A DNA stretch of 64,000 nt from Bacteroidota bacterium. GTDB taxonomy: Bacteria; Bacteroidota; Bacteroidia; Flavobacteriales_D; Crocinitomicaceae. Every line of letters begins with the position of its first letter. The stretch's first letter is position 1. A program made the translations under genes and the position numbers. The stretch spans positions 1 to 64,000 of the forward strand of contig JACPUU010000013.1 of assembly GCA_016192075.1 (NCBI GenBank), read 5' to 3'. This document shows positions 8,566-16,787 of this stretch, one piece after another. The notes below the pieces were generated by a model. That model was not told the DNA's origin, ran no database searches, and was given only the letters and a program-made list of their open reading frames with translations.

Positions 8566-9624
8566 ATGAAAAAGATACTTCTCATAGAAGACAATGAAGG
8601 TATTCGGGAATCAACTGCCGAACTACTTGAACTGGCCGACTATGTGGTTATCACCGCCGCAGATGGTAAAACAGGCGTAGAACTTGCCAAAACAAGTAAG
8701 CCGGATATTATACTCTGCGATATTATGATGCCCAAACTGGACGGTTACGGTGTACTTAGTATTCTCAGTAAAAATCCGGAAACCTATTCCATCCCGTTTA
8801 TTTTTATGTCAGCTAAATCAGATAAAATGGATATCCGCAAAGGCATGAACCTTGGCGCTGACGATTATCTGACCAAACCATTTGAAGAAAGTGAATTGAT
8901 GGATGCCATCGAATCACGGTTAAACCGAAGCGAAAAAATAAAAACCAACATGCTTGACGGGTTGGATTCGCTCAACGAATTTTACAACGAAGCCCGCGGA
9001 CACCAGGAACTGAAAAACCTGTCTGAAGACCGGAAAATAAAAACGTACGAGGCAAAAGAAGAAATATACCGGCAGGATGATTACGCCAATTATTTGTACT
9101 TCATAGTTAAAGGAACTGTCAAATGCTCACGCACCGACTCGTACGGAAAAACAATTGTGACCGATATTTACGGACCATCTGATTTTATTGGTTATACAAC
9201 TTTACTGGACGACGGAGAATTTCATGATACGGCAATTGCCCTTGAACAAACACAGGTTGCCGTAATTCCAAAATCTGATTTTCTGGACCTGATACGCAAA
9301 AACAGAAACGTTGCACTGAAATTTATTAAACTGATGGCCGGTGATATTCACGAGCGCGGAAAAAAAATTCTGCAGCTTGCCTATGCCTCGGTTCAGGAAC
9401 GGGTAGCTTCATCACTGCTGATGCTGTATGAACGTGAAAAAGTAAACGGCCAGAACGGGGATATCCGGATTTCAAGAGATGACCTTGCCAGTGTTGTTGG
9501 CACAGCAAAAGAATCACTCATCCGGATGCTTTCAGAATTCAAAAAAGAAGGGCTGATTGAATCAGAAGGACTCACGTTGAAAATTATAAATGAACCCCGG
9601 CTCAGACAAATTGCCTGCGATTAA
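8566..9624 (+). CDS. Response regulator with CRP/FNR output (receiver + cNMP-binding + HTH)
   Basis: A 352-residue cytosolic regulator. Residues 1-122 are a receiver domain: acidic pair ED at 8-9, phospho-acceptor Asp in ILCDIMMPKLDGY (about 52), conserved Lys in YLTKPFEE (about 105). Residues about 150-265 are a cyclic-nucleotide-type beta-roll (YLYFIVKGTVKCSR; DFIGYTTLLDDGEFHDTAIA). Residues about 285-350 are a CRP/FNR winged helix (RISRDDLASVVGTAKESLIR). So phosphorylation by an unknown histidine kinase may control a CRP-type DNA-binding dimer. No Cys cluster for Fe-S sensing is present. No kinase gene is adjacent. An FNR-like palindrome at 9993-10006, ahead of the next gene, is a candidate target. 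Confidence 0.9.
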   Translation: MKKILLIEDNEGIRESTAELLELADYVVITAADGKTGVELAKTSKPDIILCDIMMPKLDGYGVLSILSKNPETYSIPFIFMSAKSDKMDIRKGMNLGADDYLTKPFEESELMDAIESRLNRSEKIKTNMLDGLDSLNEFYNEARGHQELKNLSEDRKIKTYEAKEEIYRQDDYANYLYFIVKGTVKCSRTDSYGKTIVTDIYGPSDFIGYTTLLDDGEFHDTAIALEQTQVAVIPKSDFLDLIRKNRNVALKFIKLMAGDIHERGKKILQLAYASVQERVASSLLMLYEREKVNGQNGDIRISRDDLASVVGTAKESLIRMLSEFKKEGLIESEGLTLKIINEPRLRQIACD

Positions 9625-9770
9625 TTGGCTTTATCAGCCGGCTATTTTTCCAAAAAACCGATTCACTTTTTAAGCCTGCAACTAAATTGCGGGGCATAGT
9701 TTCGCTCATGTTCTATTGTGGCAGAACAATCCAACCAATCTTCTTGTAAACCACTTACGCAATCTAACAA

Positions 9771-9796
9771 ACGAACAGGTTACACCACCTGTTCGT
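9771..9796. terminator. Perfect 10-bp inverted repeat, possible terminator
   Basis: ACGAACAGGT (9771-9780), loop TACACC, ACCTGTTCGT (9787-9796), then CTTTAG. The stem is perfect but the T tract is poor, so it may be a weak terminator for the regulator gene or an operator. It lies about 150 bases after the stop at 9624, with nothing coding between. Confidence 0.45.
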
Positions 9797-9992
9797 CTTT
9801 AGTATATGTCCCATTCTTTTACGTCATGCTTTTATCAGTTACCTCATTTTAAAAAGGAAAAAAACTGAACGATTGTATCAACGAAATCAGAAAATGATAG
9901 AAGCTAAAAATTCAAAAAACTGATTTTACAAAAAATTTTTGCTGCCGAAAACACCAGGCAAATCAGGTCAAATTTGCATATCAACGCAGCCG

Positions 9993-10006
9993 TTGATTTT
10001 TATCAG
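9993..10006. promoter_or_regulatory. FNR/CRP-type palindrome upstream of the SprB-repeat gene
   Basis: TTGAT-TTTT-ATCAG differs from the FNR consensus TTGATnnnnATCAA at one base. It overlaps a second inverted repeat, ATCAAC-gcagcc-GTTGAT (9980-9997). A TTTG/GCATTTTG promoter-like pair follows at 10033-10062, so the site would sit upstream of the promoter, an activator position. The neighbouring receiver-CRP protein is the natural candidate to bind it; this is inference. Confidence 0.45.
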
Positions 10007-10095
10007 CACAGACCATTATGCAATGAAGCAATTTTGTGTCAGCAGAATGCAAGTGCATTTTGTTTAATGAATCAGTACTAATTAAAAATTTATTT

Positions 10096-13000
10096 ATGCG
10101 AAAAACAAACTTCATATTCAGCACGGTCCTATCATCGTGTCTGATATCGATGACTGCTTACGGGCAGAGTTCGTGTACAGACTGGGAGAACGAGTATGTA
10201 CAGAACAAAGACAATAACCTTGGCGCCAACACGTATGATTTTCTGGGACCGGGAGATCAGGTTGCGCAAACGTATCATTACTCTGGCCAGGGTTCAATCA
10301 ATGCAATCCGTTTGCATGGATATGTTCCCGGAATGTTTTCTACCTGGGTGCCGCTGCGAATCAGAATTTACAATGTAGATGCCAATAACCGGCCCACTAC
10401 ACCAATAAGTTCCTATATCTACGCTACGTATTACGACAGTCCGTCAAATTCAAATGTGATTGACATTCCTACCACGTATGTTGATGGAAATTTTGCCGTA
10501 TCAGTTCAGGTGTATGATTTTTTCAGAACATTCAATTGTCTGACCAATGAGCCAGGCGATGGTAATGGTGAAGATCTTGCATCGTACCGCAACGATTTCA
10601 GTTCTGGTTCATGGGGAAGTACCCTGGACGACCTGGATGATGTGGATTACTACATTGAACCGCTGATGAGCCATACCAACAACGCTTCCTTTGACATCGT
10701 TGACGGCAATTGTCATGACGCGGGTCCGGTAAGTTTTGAAAATGCATCTGTAGTTTCTGAAGACGCCATGTTCAATCAATCAGCTACCATTTATACCTGG
10801 AATTTTGGTGATGCAACATCCTCAAACCTCGAGAACCCGACACATACATACAGTGCCGGTGCGTATACCGTAACACTGACTACTACACATGAATATTTTG
10901 ACGGTTCAACCTGTACAGATGTTTACTCACAACAGATAAGTGTGGGTATGAGTGTTGCTGCCAATGTCACCGACGCAAGTTGCTTTGGTGATGAAGACGG
11001 TTCTGTTTCCCCTACTGTTACAAACGGAACAGCTCCATTTTCATTCTGGACTTCTGCCGGAGATGGTCTTTCAGGATTAGCCGCCGGAAATTATGTGCTT
11101 TATGCTGAAGATGATCTTGGATGTATTGCATCAAGCGCTTTTACAGTTGACGAAAATCCTGAAATGATTTTTGGATCACCTGCTGTAACTTCTGCTACCT
11201 GCGGCAATGCAGACGGTGCTATCCTGGTTGTTGCCAGCGGTGGAACAGGAACTATTGAATACAGCATGGATGGTGGTTTAAGCTACCAGTCAACCGGTTA
11301 TTTCAATGCACTTGAAGGCGGTATTGTAACAATCACCGTACAAGATCAAAGCAGCGATGGATGTACTGCTTCTATGAATTTCATTATTCCAGAAACATCA
11401 TCACCGAATATCTCTTTGTTCTCAACTACAAATGTTACCTGCAACAATGATCTTGACGGAGAAATTGTAGTGGTTGCAAATGGAGGAACAGGCGCTCTCG
11501 GGTTCAGTATTGATGGCGGAGACAATTTCCAGTCTTCAGGAACTTTTTCAGGCCTTTCAGCCGGTGAGTACAGCATTATAGTACAGGATGGCGTTGGATG
11601 CACCAACGGTATTGGTGAAATCACCATTACAGAGCCGGATGCAATTGCGTTTGATGTTGAATCAGAACCGGTATTGTGTTTTGGAGGTTCTAACGGATCA
11701 ATCCAGGTTTCAAATGTAATTGGCGGAACCGGAACATTCCAATACAGCATCAACGGATCAACCTACCAGTCTGGCTCTACCTTTACAGGTCTTTCCGCAG
11801 GTAGTTATACCGTTTATGCAAGAGACGTAAAAGGATGTGAAGAAACACAAAATGTTACGGTTGTTCAACCAACCATTCTTACTGCATCTGCAACACATGT
11901 TAACCCAACATGCTATGGTGAAGCCAGCGGTTCAATTACCGTTACAGCAGCAGGTGGTGTTGGTAACTACTCCTATGATATTACCAGCGACGGAAACGAA
12001 GCTCAGCACTTCAATACATTCTACGGTATTGGTGACGGAACATACAACATTATTGTTTCTGACGGAAACGGATGCCTGGTGAATACATCGGCAACCGTAA
12101 CTGAACCAACTGAAGTTTCTGCAACATTGGTTGTAGGATCATCCACCTGTGGTGGATCTGACGGAAGTATTGGAATTACTGCTGCTGCCGGCGGAACAGG
12201 TTCAGGTTATCAGTTCAGTGCCAACGACGGTGCTACCTGGAATACGATACCAGGAAATGTAACCGGACTTGCTGCTGGAGCCTATGACATTCTGATCCGT
12301 GACGGAGCAGGTTGTACCATTGGTTATCAAAGCACCGTTACAAATATTGGTTCTACACCGGTATTAACGGTACTTAACCACACCGATGTAACCTGCAACG
12401 GCGGAAACAACGGTTCTATTACCGTTGGTACAGGTGTTGCGACAGACCAGTACAGCATTGGTTCAGGGTTCCAGAGCTCTGGTGTTTTCACCGGATTGCC
12501 TGCCGGCACGTATGACGTGATTGTAAAAGACGTTGCCAACTGCCAGCTTGAAGCTACAACTGTAACAATTATTGAACCAGCTGCGTTTGTAATTATTACA
12601 ACAGAAAATGATGTAACCTGTTTTGAAGGCACTGACGGTTCTGTTGATATTTTAGCCAGCGGTGGTGCAGGTACTATCTCATACAGTCTTGATGGTATTA
12701 CCTTTCAGTCATCCAACAGTATTTCTGGTCTGACAGCAGGTGAATACGACCTGACTATTCTGGATGCAGTAGGTTGCTATGGTTATTCTTCATTTGTTAT
12801 TGAACAGCCAACTGAAATCAAAGCCTACGTATCACACCTCGATGTTACCTGCAATGGTGCTGACAACGGTGTTATTTATGCTTCTGCTTCAGGCGGAACA
12901 CCTACCTATATGTACAGCCTCAACAACATCACATTTGGTGCATCCGGCACATTTACCAGCCTGGGTGGTGGTTTACATACTGTTTATGTACAGGATGCAC

Positions 13001-13764
13001 AAGGCTGCCAGGTTGAAAAAAATGTATACCTGGCCGAACCAACTGCAATTGTACTGAACGCAACTGTATCTGACGTTTCATGCGCCGGTGGCGACAACGG
13101 TGTTATTGACTTATCAGTAACCGGTGGTATTGCGCCATACAGTTATCAGTGGATCACTGCTGAAGTTATCCATTACACCGAAGATGTTTTCAACCTGGGT
13201 GAAGGAACTTATTCTGTAACAGTAATGGATGCAAACGGATGTACTGAAAACGCATCTTATACAGTTAATGCGCCATCAAACCCGGTTGTGGTTAACGGTG
13301 CCGTAACAGATGCTTCAGGCGCAAGTGCCAATGACGGTTCAATTGATGTGACTGTAACAGGTGGTACGCCTCCATACTTCTATGACTGGTCAAACGGATC
13401 TACCAGTGGTGATATCAGCGGACTGGCTCCGGGTGCCTATACTGTTGAAGTAACAGACGGTGCAGGCTGCTCAGTATCCAGCACATTTACCGTGACCTAT
13501 GAATTAGGTTTAAATGAAGGTGACAATGCATACACCATCTCGGTTTATCCAAACCCTGCACGTGATGTATTGAATATTACCGTTGCCGATGCAAACGTTA
13601 CACTTATCAGCCTGATGAACATTCAGGGCAAAGTTGTATACACGGATGCATCCGGAGAGAAAAATGTTCAGCTTGGTCTTGAAGATTTTGCCGGAGGAAT
13701 TTACTTCGTCAACATTCAAACTGACAAAGGCATCTCAACAGAAAAAATTGTCATAACCAAGTAA
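10096..13764 (+). CDS. Giant secreted adhesin-like protein with about eleven SprB repeats
   Basis: A 1222-residue T9SS cargo protein. I start at ATG 10096, because this gives a proper signal peptide (RKTNFIFSTVLSSCLISMTAYGQ region); an upstream GTG at 10036 would put 20 non-signal residues in front. Residues about 20-200 form an N-terminal beta domain, then a PKD-like domain (IYTWNFGDATSSNLENPTHTY) at about 225-285. Eleven SprB-type repeats of about 80-90 residues follow, each with a Cys, DGS or NGS turn, SGGTG and GLSAGSY motifs. The C-terminus (VYPNPARDVLNI to KIVITK) is a type A sorting domain. The last repeat lacks the conserved Cys. Likely a cell-surface filament or gliding adhesin. It may be controlled by the FNR-like site upstream. 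Confidence 0.87.
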   Translation: MRKTNFIFSTVLSSCLISMTAYGQSSCTDWENEYVQNKDNNLGANTYDFLGPGDQVAQTYHYSGQGSINAIRLHGYVPGMFSTWVPLRIRIYNVDANNRPTTPISSYIYATYYDSPSNSNVIDIPTTYVDGNFAVSVQVYDFFRTFNCLTNEPGDGNGEDLASYRNDFSSGSWGSTLDDLDDVDYYIEPLMSHTNNASFDIVDGNCHDAGPVSFENASVVSEDAMFNQSATIYTWNFGDATSSNLENPTHTYSAGAYTVTLTTTHEYFDGSTCTDVYSQQISVGMSVAANVTDASCFGDEDGSVSPTVTNGTAPFSFWTSAGDGLSGLAAGNYVLYAEDDLGCIASSAFTVDENPEMIFGSPAVTSATCGNADGAILVVASGGTGTIEYSMDGGLSYQSTGYFNALEGGIVTITVQDQSSDGCTASMNFIIPETSSPNISLFSTTNVTCNNDLDGEIVVVANGGTGALGFSIDGGDNFQSSGTFSGLSAGEYSIIVQDGVGCTNGIGEITITEPDAIAFDVESEPVLCFGGSNGSIQVSNVIGGTGTFQYSINGSTYQSGSTFTGLSAGSYTVYARDVKGCEETQNVTVVQPTILTASATHVNPTCYGEASGSITVTAAGGVGNYSYDITSDGNEAQHFNTFYGIGDGTYNIIVSDGNGCLVNTSATVTEPTEVSATLVVGSSTCGGSDGSIGITAAAGGTGSGYQFSANDGATWNTIPGNVTGLAAGAYDILIRDGAGCTIGYQSTVTNIGSTPVLTVLNHTDVTCNGGNNGSITVGTGVATDQYSIGSGFQSSGVFTGLPAGTYDVIVKDVANCQLEATTVTIIEPAAFVIITTENDVTCFEGTDGSVDILASGGAGTISYSLDGITFQSSNSISGLTAGEYDLTILDAVGCYGYSSFVIEQPTEIKAYVSHLDVTCNGADNGVIYASASGGTPTYMYSLNNITFGASGTFTSLGGGLHTVYVQDAQGCQVEKNVYLAEPTAIVLNATVSDVSCAGGDNGVIDLSVTGGIAPYSYQWITAEVIHYTEDVFNLGEGTYSVTVMDANGCTENASYTVNAPSNPVVVNGAVTDASGASANDGSIDVTVTGGTPPYFYDWSNGSTSGDISGLAPGAYTVEVTDGAGCSVSSTFTVTYELGLNEGDNAYTISVYPNPARDVLNITVADANVTLISLMNIQGKVVYTDASGEKNVQLGLEDFAGGIYFVNIQTDKGISTEKIVITK

Positions 13765-13788
13765 GAGATTTTCTCAAGCTTGTTTAAG

Positions 13789-13818
13789 AAAGGGAGGGTT
13801 TAACGACTCTCCCTTTTT
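13789..13818 (+). terminator. Intrinsic terminator after the 10096-13764 gene
   Basis: AAAGGGAG (13789-13796), a 12-base loop, CTCCCTTT (13809-13816), then more T. An 8-bp stem about 25 bases after the stop. Confidence 0.8.
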
Positions 13819-13993
13819 CTTTTATCATACTGAACCAATGCGGGTAAAAACGGCAGAAATTTTAACTCAGAAACGGTTTAACTAAATTTGATTTTTTCAT
13901 CAAAGAGATTCCTGTAGATTGTCGTGGAAAAGGGCTGCAGATTACGCAGAATTGGGATAACAATTCAAAAACAACACCTGAAACCTATTGAAA

Positions 13994-14031
13994 CAAAAAA
14001 TCCCTTCAAATCAATGATTCAAAGGGATTTT
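13994..14031 (-). terminator. Terminator for the YebC-family gene (works on both strands)
   Basis: AAATCCCTT (13998-14006) pairs with AAGGGATTT (14022-14030), with partial pairing of the inner bases. On the minus strand the stem is followed by a T run, 20 bases past the stop at 14051. A T-rich stretch on the other side lets it also serve plus-strand transcripts. Confidence 0.8.
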
Positions 14032-14050
14032 AATAACCTGTATCCGTAAA

Positions 14051-14764
14051 CTACGCCATGGTATGAAACACGTTGTTCACATCATCGTCTTCCTCCAGCC
14101 GGTCAATCAGTTTATAAACAGAAGCTTCCTGTTCTTCGGTCAATTTTTTAGTATCGGTAGGGATACGTTCCAGTCCGGCACTTTTAATTTCAATTTTCTT
14201 TTCATCCAGAAATTTCTGAATAGAGCCAAAACTTTCAAAAGGGCCGTAAATGATTATTTCATTTTCTTCGTCGTCTTTGTCAACCTCTTCTCCGCCGTAA
14301 TCAATAATTTCCAGTTCAAATTCATCTTTATCAATGCCTTCAGCACTGATACGGAACATGCACTTGTGCTCAAACGCAAAATCAAGGCTGCCGCTGGTAC
14401 CCAGCGTTCCGTTAAATTTGGTAAATGCGGCGCGCACATTGGCGACGGTGCGGGTTGGATTATCGGTAAGTGTTTCAATGAGAATTGCAATTCCATGCGG
14501 GCCGTAGCCCTCGTACACCATTTCTTTATACGACGAGGTATCTTTTGAGGTGGCTTTGGCTATAGCGCGTTCAATGTTATCTTTTGGCATGTTGGCCGCC
14601 TTGGCATTCTGAATAATTACACGCAGCCGTGAGTTAGACTCCGGGTTGGGGCCTCCCTCTTTTACAGCTTGTGACAACTCTTTACCAATTTTGGTAAATG
14701 CTTTAGACATGGCGCCCCAACGCTTCAGTTTGCGGCCTTTTCTGAATTCAAACGCTCTTCCCAT
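14051..14764 (-). CDS. YebC/PmpR family protein
   Basis: A 237-residue cytosolic protein of the YebC family, described as transcription regulators and, more recently for some members, as factors easing ribosome stalling. The Bacteroidota-type N-terminus GRAFEFRKGRKLKRWGAMSK is followed by the family core (AVKEGGPNPESNSRLR, IIQNAKAANMPKDNIERAI, YEGYGPHGIAILIE) and an acidic C-terminal domain ending DDVNNVFHTMA. Full length. A -7 element TATCTTTG lies at 14799-14792, giving a leader of about 20 bases. Which YebC role applies here cannot be told from sequence. Confidence 0.92.
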   Translation of the reverse strand: MGRAFEFRKGRKLKRWGAMSKAFTKIGKELSQAVKEGGPNPESNSRLRVIIQNAKAANMPKDNIERAIAKATSKDTSSYKEMVYEGYGPHGIAILIETLTDNPTRTVANVRAAFTKFNGTLGTSGSLDFAFEHKCMFRISAEGIDKDEFELEIIDYGGEEVDKDDEENEIIIYGPFESFGSIQKFLDEKKIEIKSAGLERIPTDTKKLTEEQEASVYKLIDRLEEDDDVNNVFHTMA

Positions 14765-14814
14765 AGTGGTTATGAAATGATATTATAAAGGCAAAGATAA
14801 TTATTGAAAGGATA

Positions 14815-15527
14815 TTTAGGATTTAGCTCTCAGGATTTAGGAGTTAGTGACCCATGGGGATGGTTTAAACCTAGGGAAATTGAAGGCGAAAAGGCAGTAT
14901 AAGTATTTGTACTTCAACAGCATACTTTAAGTCTGTACAAATGGGCGTTCAATCTGATTGTCCTCATTATTTATTCCTGCGTTTTTCATATTCGTGATAA
15001 TCTGTATAGAGAATGGAACATGAATTTTAACCGCAGAGATAGGGAGAAGTCGCAAAGATCCGCGGAGCAGAACCGCAGAAAACAACCCACCGGGCTGATC
15101 TTAACCGTAGGCCACCAAATCGGATACAAAGAATAGGCTAAGAGCTGCTGCGTAAATTGAGAATGGAACATGAATTTTAACCGCAGAGATAGGGAGAAGC
15201 CGCAAAGAGCCGCGGAGTAGGACTGTAGAAAATTATAGTACTAATCTTAACCTTAGGCCACCAAATCGGACACAAAGAATAGGCTAAGAGCTGCTGCGTA
15301 AATTGAGAATGGAAAATGTATTTTAACCGTAGAGATAGAGAGAAGTCGCAAAGGGCCGCGGAGTAGAACTGAAAAAAGAATGGATCATCGTACCGCCAAC
15401 TCCGTAAGTTACTCAGTCATTCAACGACTTCAACTATCCTGAAGTTTTTTAATCGCTGAAATCAACAAAAAGCCACCTCTTAATAATCAGCAATCGCTAA
15501 ATCCTAAATCCCAACTCCTAAATCCTC
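14815..15527. repeat. Spacer with inverted flanks and about 2.5 tandem 145-151-bp repeats
   Basis: About 710 non-coding bases between yebC and hemH. The ends are inverted copies of AGGATTTAGGAGTTAG (14831-14846 versus 15511-15527, one mismatch region). Inside, a unit beginning GAGAATGGAACATGAATTTT recurs at 15009, 15160 and 15305 (spacings 151 and 145, the last partial). Each unit holds TTAACCGCAGAGATAGGGAG and CGCGGAG, a word family that reappears at about 18930-18960. ACTTCA-n-TGAAGTTTTTT near 15430-15450 is terminator-like on the plus strand. No gene is visible. Confidence 0.75.
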
Positions 15528-16570
15528 TCTTTAATCATATCACACACCGCATTCACCCAAATCGGAGAATCATTGAGGCTTTCTACCAATTGCACTTTTT
15601 CACCGCCGTTCGCAGTAAAAATGCCCTGGTATTCGTGACCAATTTCAACGGATGTTTCCAGGCAATCTGCCACAAAAGCAGCAGAAAAGGCCAGTATTTT
15701 TTTTGCACCCGCTTTCGCCAGGTCTTCCACCACTTTATCGGAATACGGTGTCAGCCAGGGAGTTTTGCCTAAACGTGACTGAAATGAAACAGTGTATTTG
15801 TCTTTTGGAATATTCAGTTTTGCGGCAATCAGGCGCGTGGTTTCATAACACTCATTGCGGTAACAATGTGATTGTTCGTTGTTAAATTTATCCGGACACG
15901 TGCATTGCGCGCAACTCAGTTCCGGATGCACTTTTTCAATCTGCCGCTCAGGCAAACCGTGATACGAAAACAAGACGTGGTCATAACCACCAAGCGGACC
16001 ATTTTTTGCAACGGCTTCAGTTGTCAGGTACTGTTTTGCCCTGTTTACAAATGCATCAATATAACCCGGGTGATCAAAGAAATGAGAAATAATTTTTAGT
16101 TCCGGAACGGTCCACCATTTTTGGATAATCTTCATCGCCTTTTCAACGGCTGACCCGGTTGAAGAGCTGGCATAATGCGGGAATAATGGCAGCAGAATAA
16201 GCTGGTCGTACCGCGCCTTTTCTATTTTGGCCAGTACTGAATCCAGGGAAGGATTCTGATACCGCATGGCAAATTCTACAGTAATATTCTGCCCTTCAAA
16301 TTTTTGCTGAACCAGGTCTTTGAGCTTAGTACCATAAGTTAGCAAAGGGGAATTTCCACCCCACATATTCCACAACTCGTTGTAAATTTTTGCCGATTTA
16401 GGCGCACGAAAAGGTACAATGATGCCGTTCACCAAAAAAAACCGGCCGGTGGCATTGATATCAATCACACGCGGATCATTCAAAAATTCAGTCAGATACC
16501 GCCTGACATCGGATGTTTTAGGACTATCCGGTGTACCAAGGTTTATGAGAAGGACGCAGGTTTTTTTCAT
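15518..16570 (-). CDS. hemH: Ferrochelatase
   Basis: Inserts Fe2+ into the porphyrin ring in heme synthesis. The 350-residue protein has the N-terminal LLINLGTPDSP, the catalytic His in FSYHGLPER (His204), QSRLGKTPWLTP at about 264-275, and the metal-handling Glu in CLETSVEI (Glu305). A cluster of five cysteines at 220, 223, 225, 236 and 241 could bind a [2Fe-2S] centre or other metal, as some bacterial ferrochelatases do. Full length for the family. The last codons (AGG ATT TAG) lie within one end of the inverted flank of the neighbouring repeat block. Whether the substrate is protoporphyrin or coproporphyrin is not shown by the sequence; protoporphyrin is usual in this phylum. Confidence 0.94.
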   Translation of the reverse strand: MKKTCVLLINLGTPDSPKTSDVRRYLTEFLNDPRVIDINATGRFFLVNGIIVPFRAPKSAKIYNELWNMWGGNSPLLTYGTKLKDLVQQKFEGQNITVEFAMRYQNPSLDSVLAKIEKARYDQLILLPLFPHYASSSTGSAVEKAMKIIQKWWTVPELKIISHFFDHPGYIDAFVNRAKQYLTTEAVAKNGPLGGYDHVLFSYHGLPERQIEKVHPELSCAQCTCPDKFNNEQSHCYRNECYETTRLIAAKLNIPKDKYTVSFQSRLGKTPWLTPYSDKVVEDLAKAGAKKILAFSAAFVADCLETSVEIGHEYQGIFTANGGEKVQLVESLNDSPIWVNAVCDMIKERI

Positions 16571-16641
16571 GATTTAAACAACAGATTTTCTTTGTTTATT
16601 TTTTCAATCATAATTTGTAGAAATAGAAGGCGGTATTGTTT

Positions 16642-16786
16642 CTCCCCTTGAGGGGAGATAAAGAGGGGTGACCGTAAAGTTCCTTTTCAAAAAATTCGTC
16701 TGAAAACTTATACCTCACGGTCACCCTCCTTTAATCCTCCCTGCGCCTGCGCTAAAGCTATAGCGACACGCGGTCAAGGGAGGAAA
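16642..16786. repeat. Nested inverted repeats between lpdA and hemH
   Basis: Several palindromes are packed together: CTCCCC-ttga-GGGGAG (16642-16657), GGGTGACCGT (16666-16675) with ACGGTCACCC (16717-16726), and TCCTCCCT (about 16735-16742) with AGGGAGGA ending just before lpdA, enclosing CGCTA/TAGCG. Words such as CTATAGC and GCGCTAA also occur in the patch at 62.05-62.25 kb. It looks like a dispersed, strongly folding element, and it may also end lpdA transcription. Confidence 0.6.
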
Positions 16787-16787
16787 A

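Noticed and set aside
10036-10095. Upstream GTG start for the giant SprB-repeat protein
   Set aside because: The extra 20 residues precede a proper signal peptide and would disrupt export; ATG 10096 fits better.
14063-14548. 161-codon frame opposite the YebC-family gene
   Set aside because: It is antisense to a well-conserved gene and its translation has no family features.
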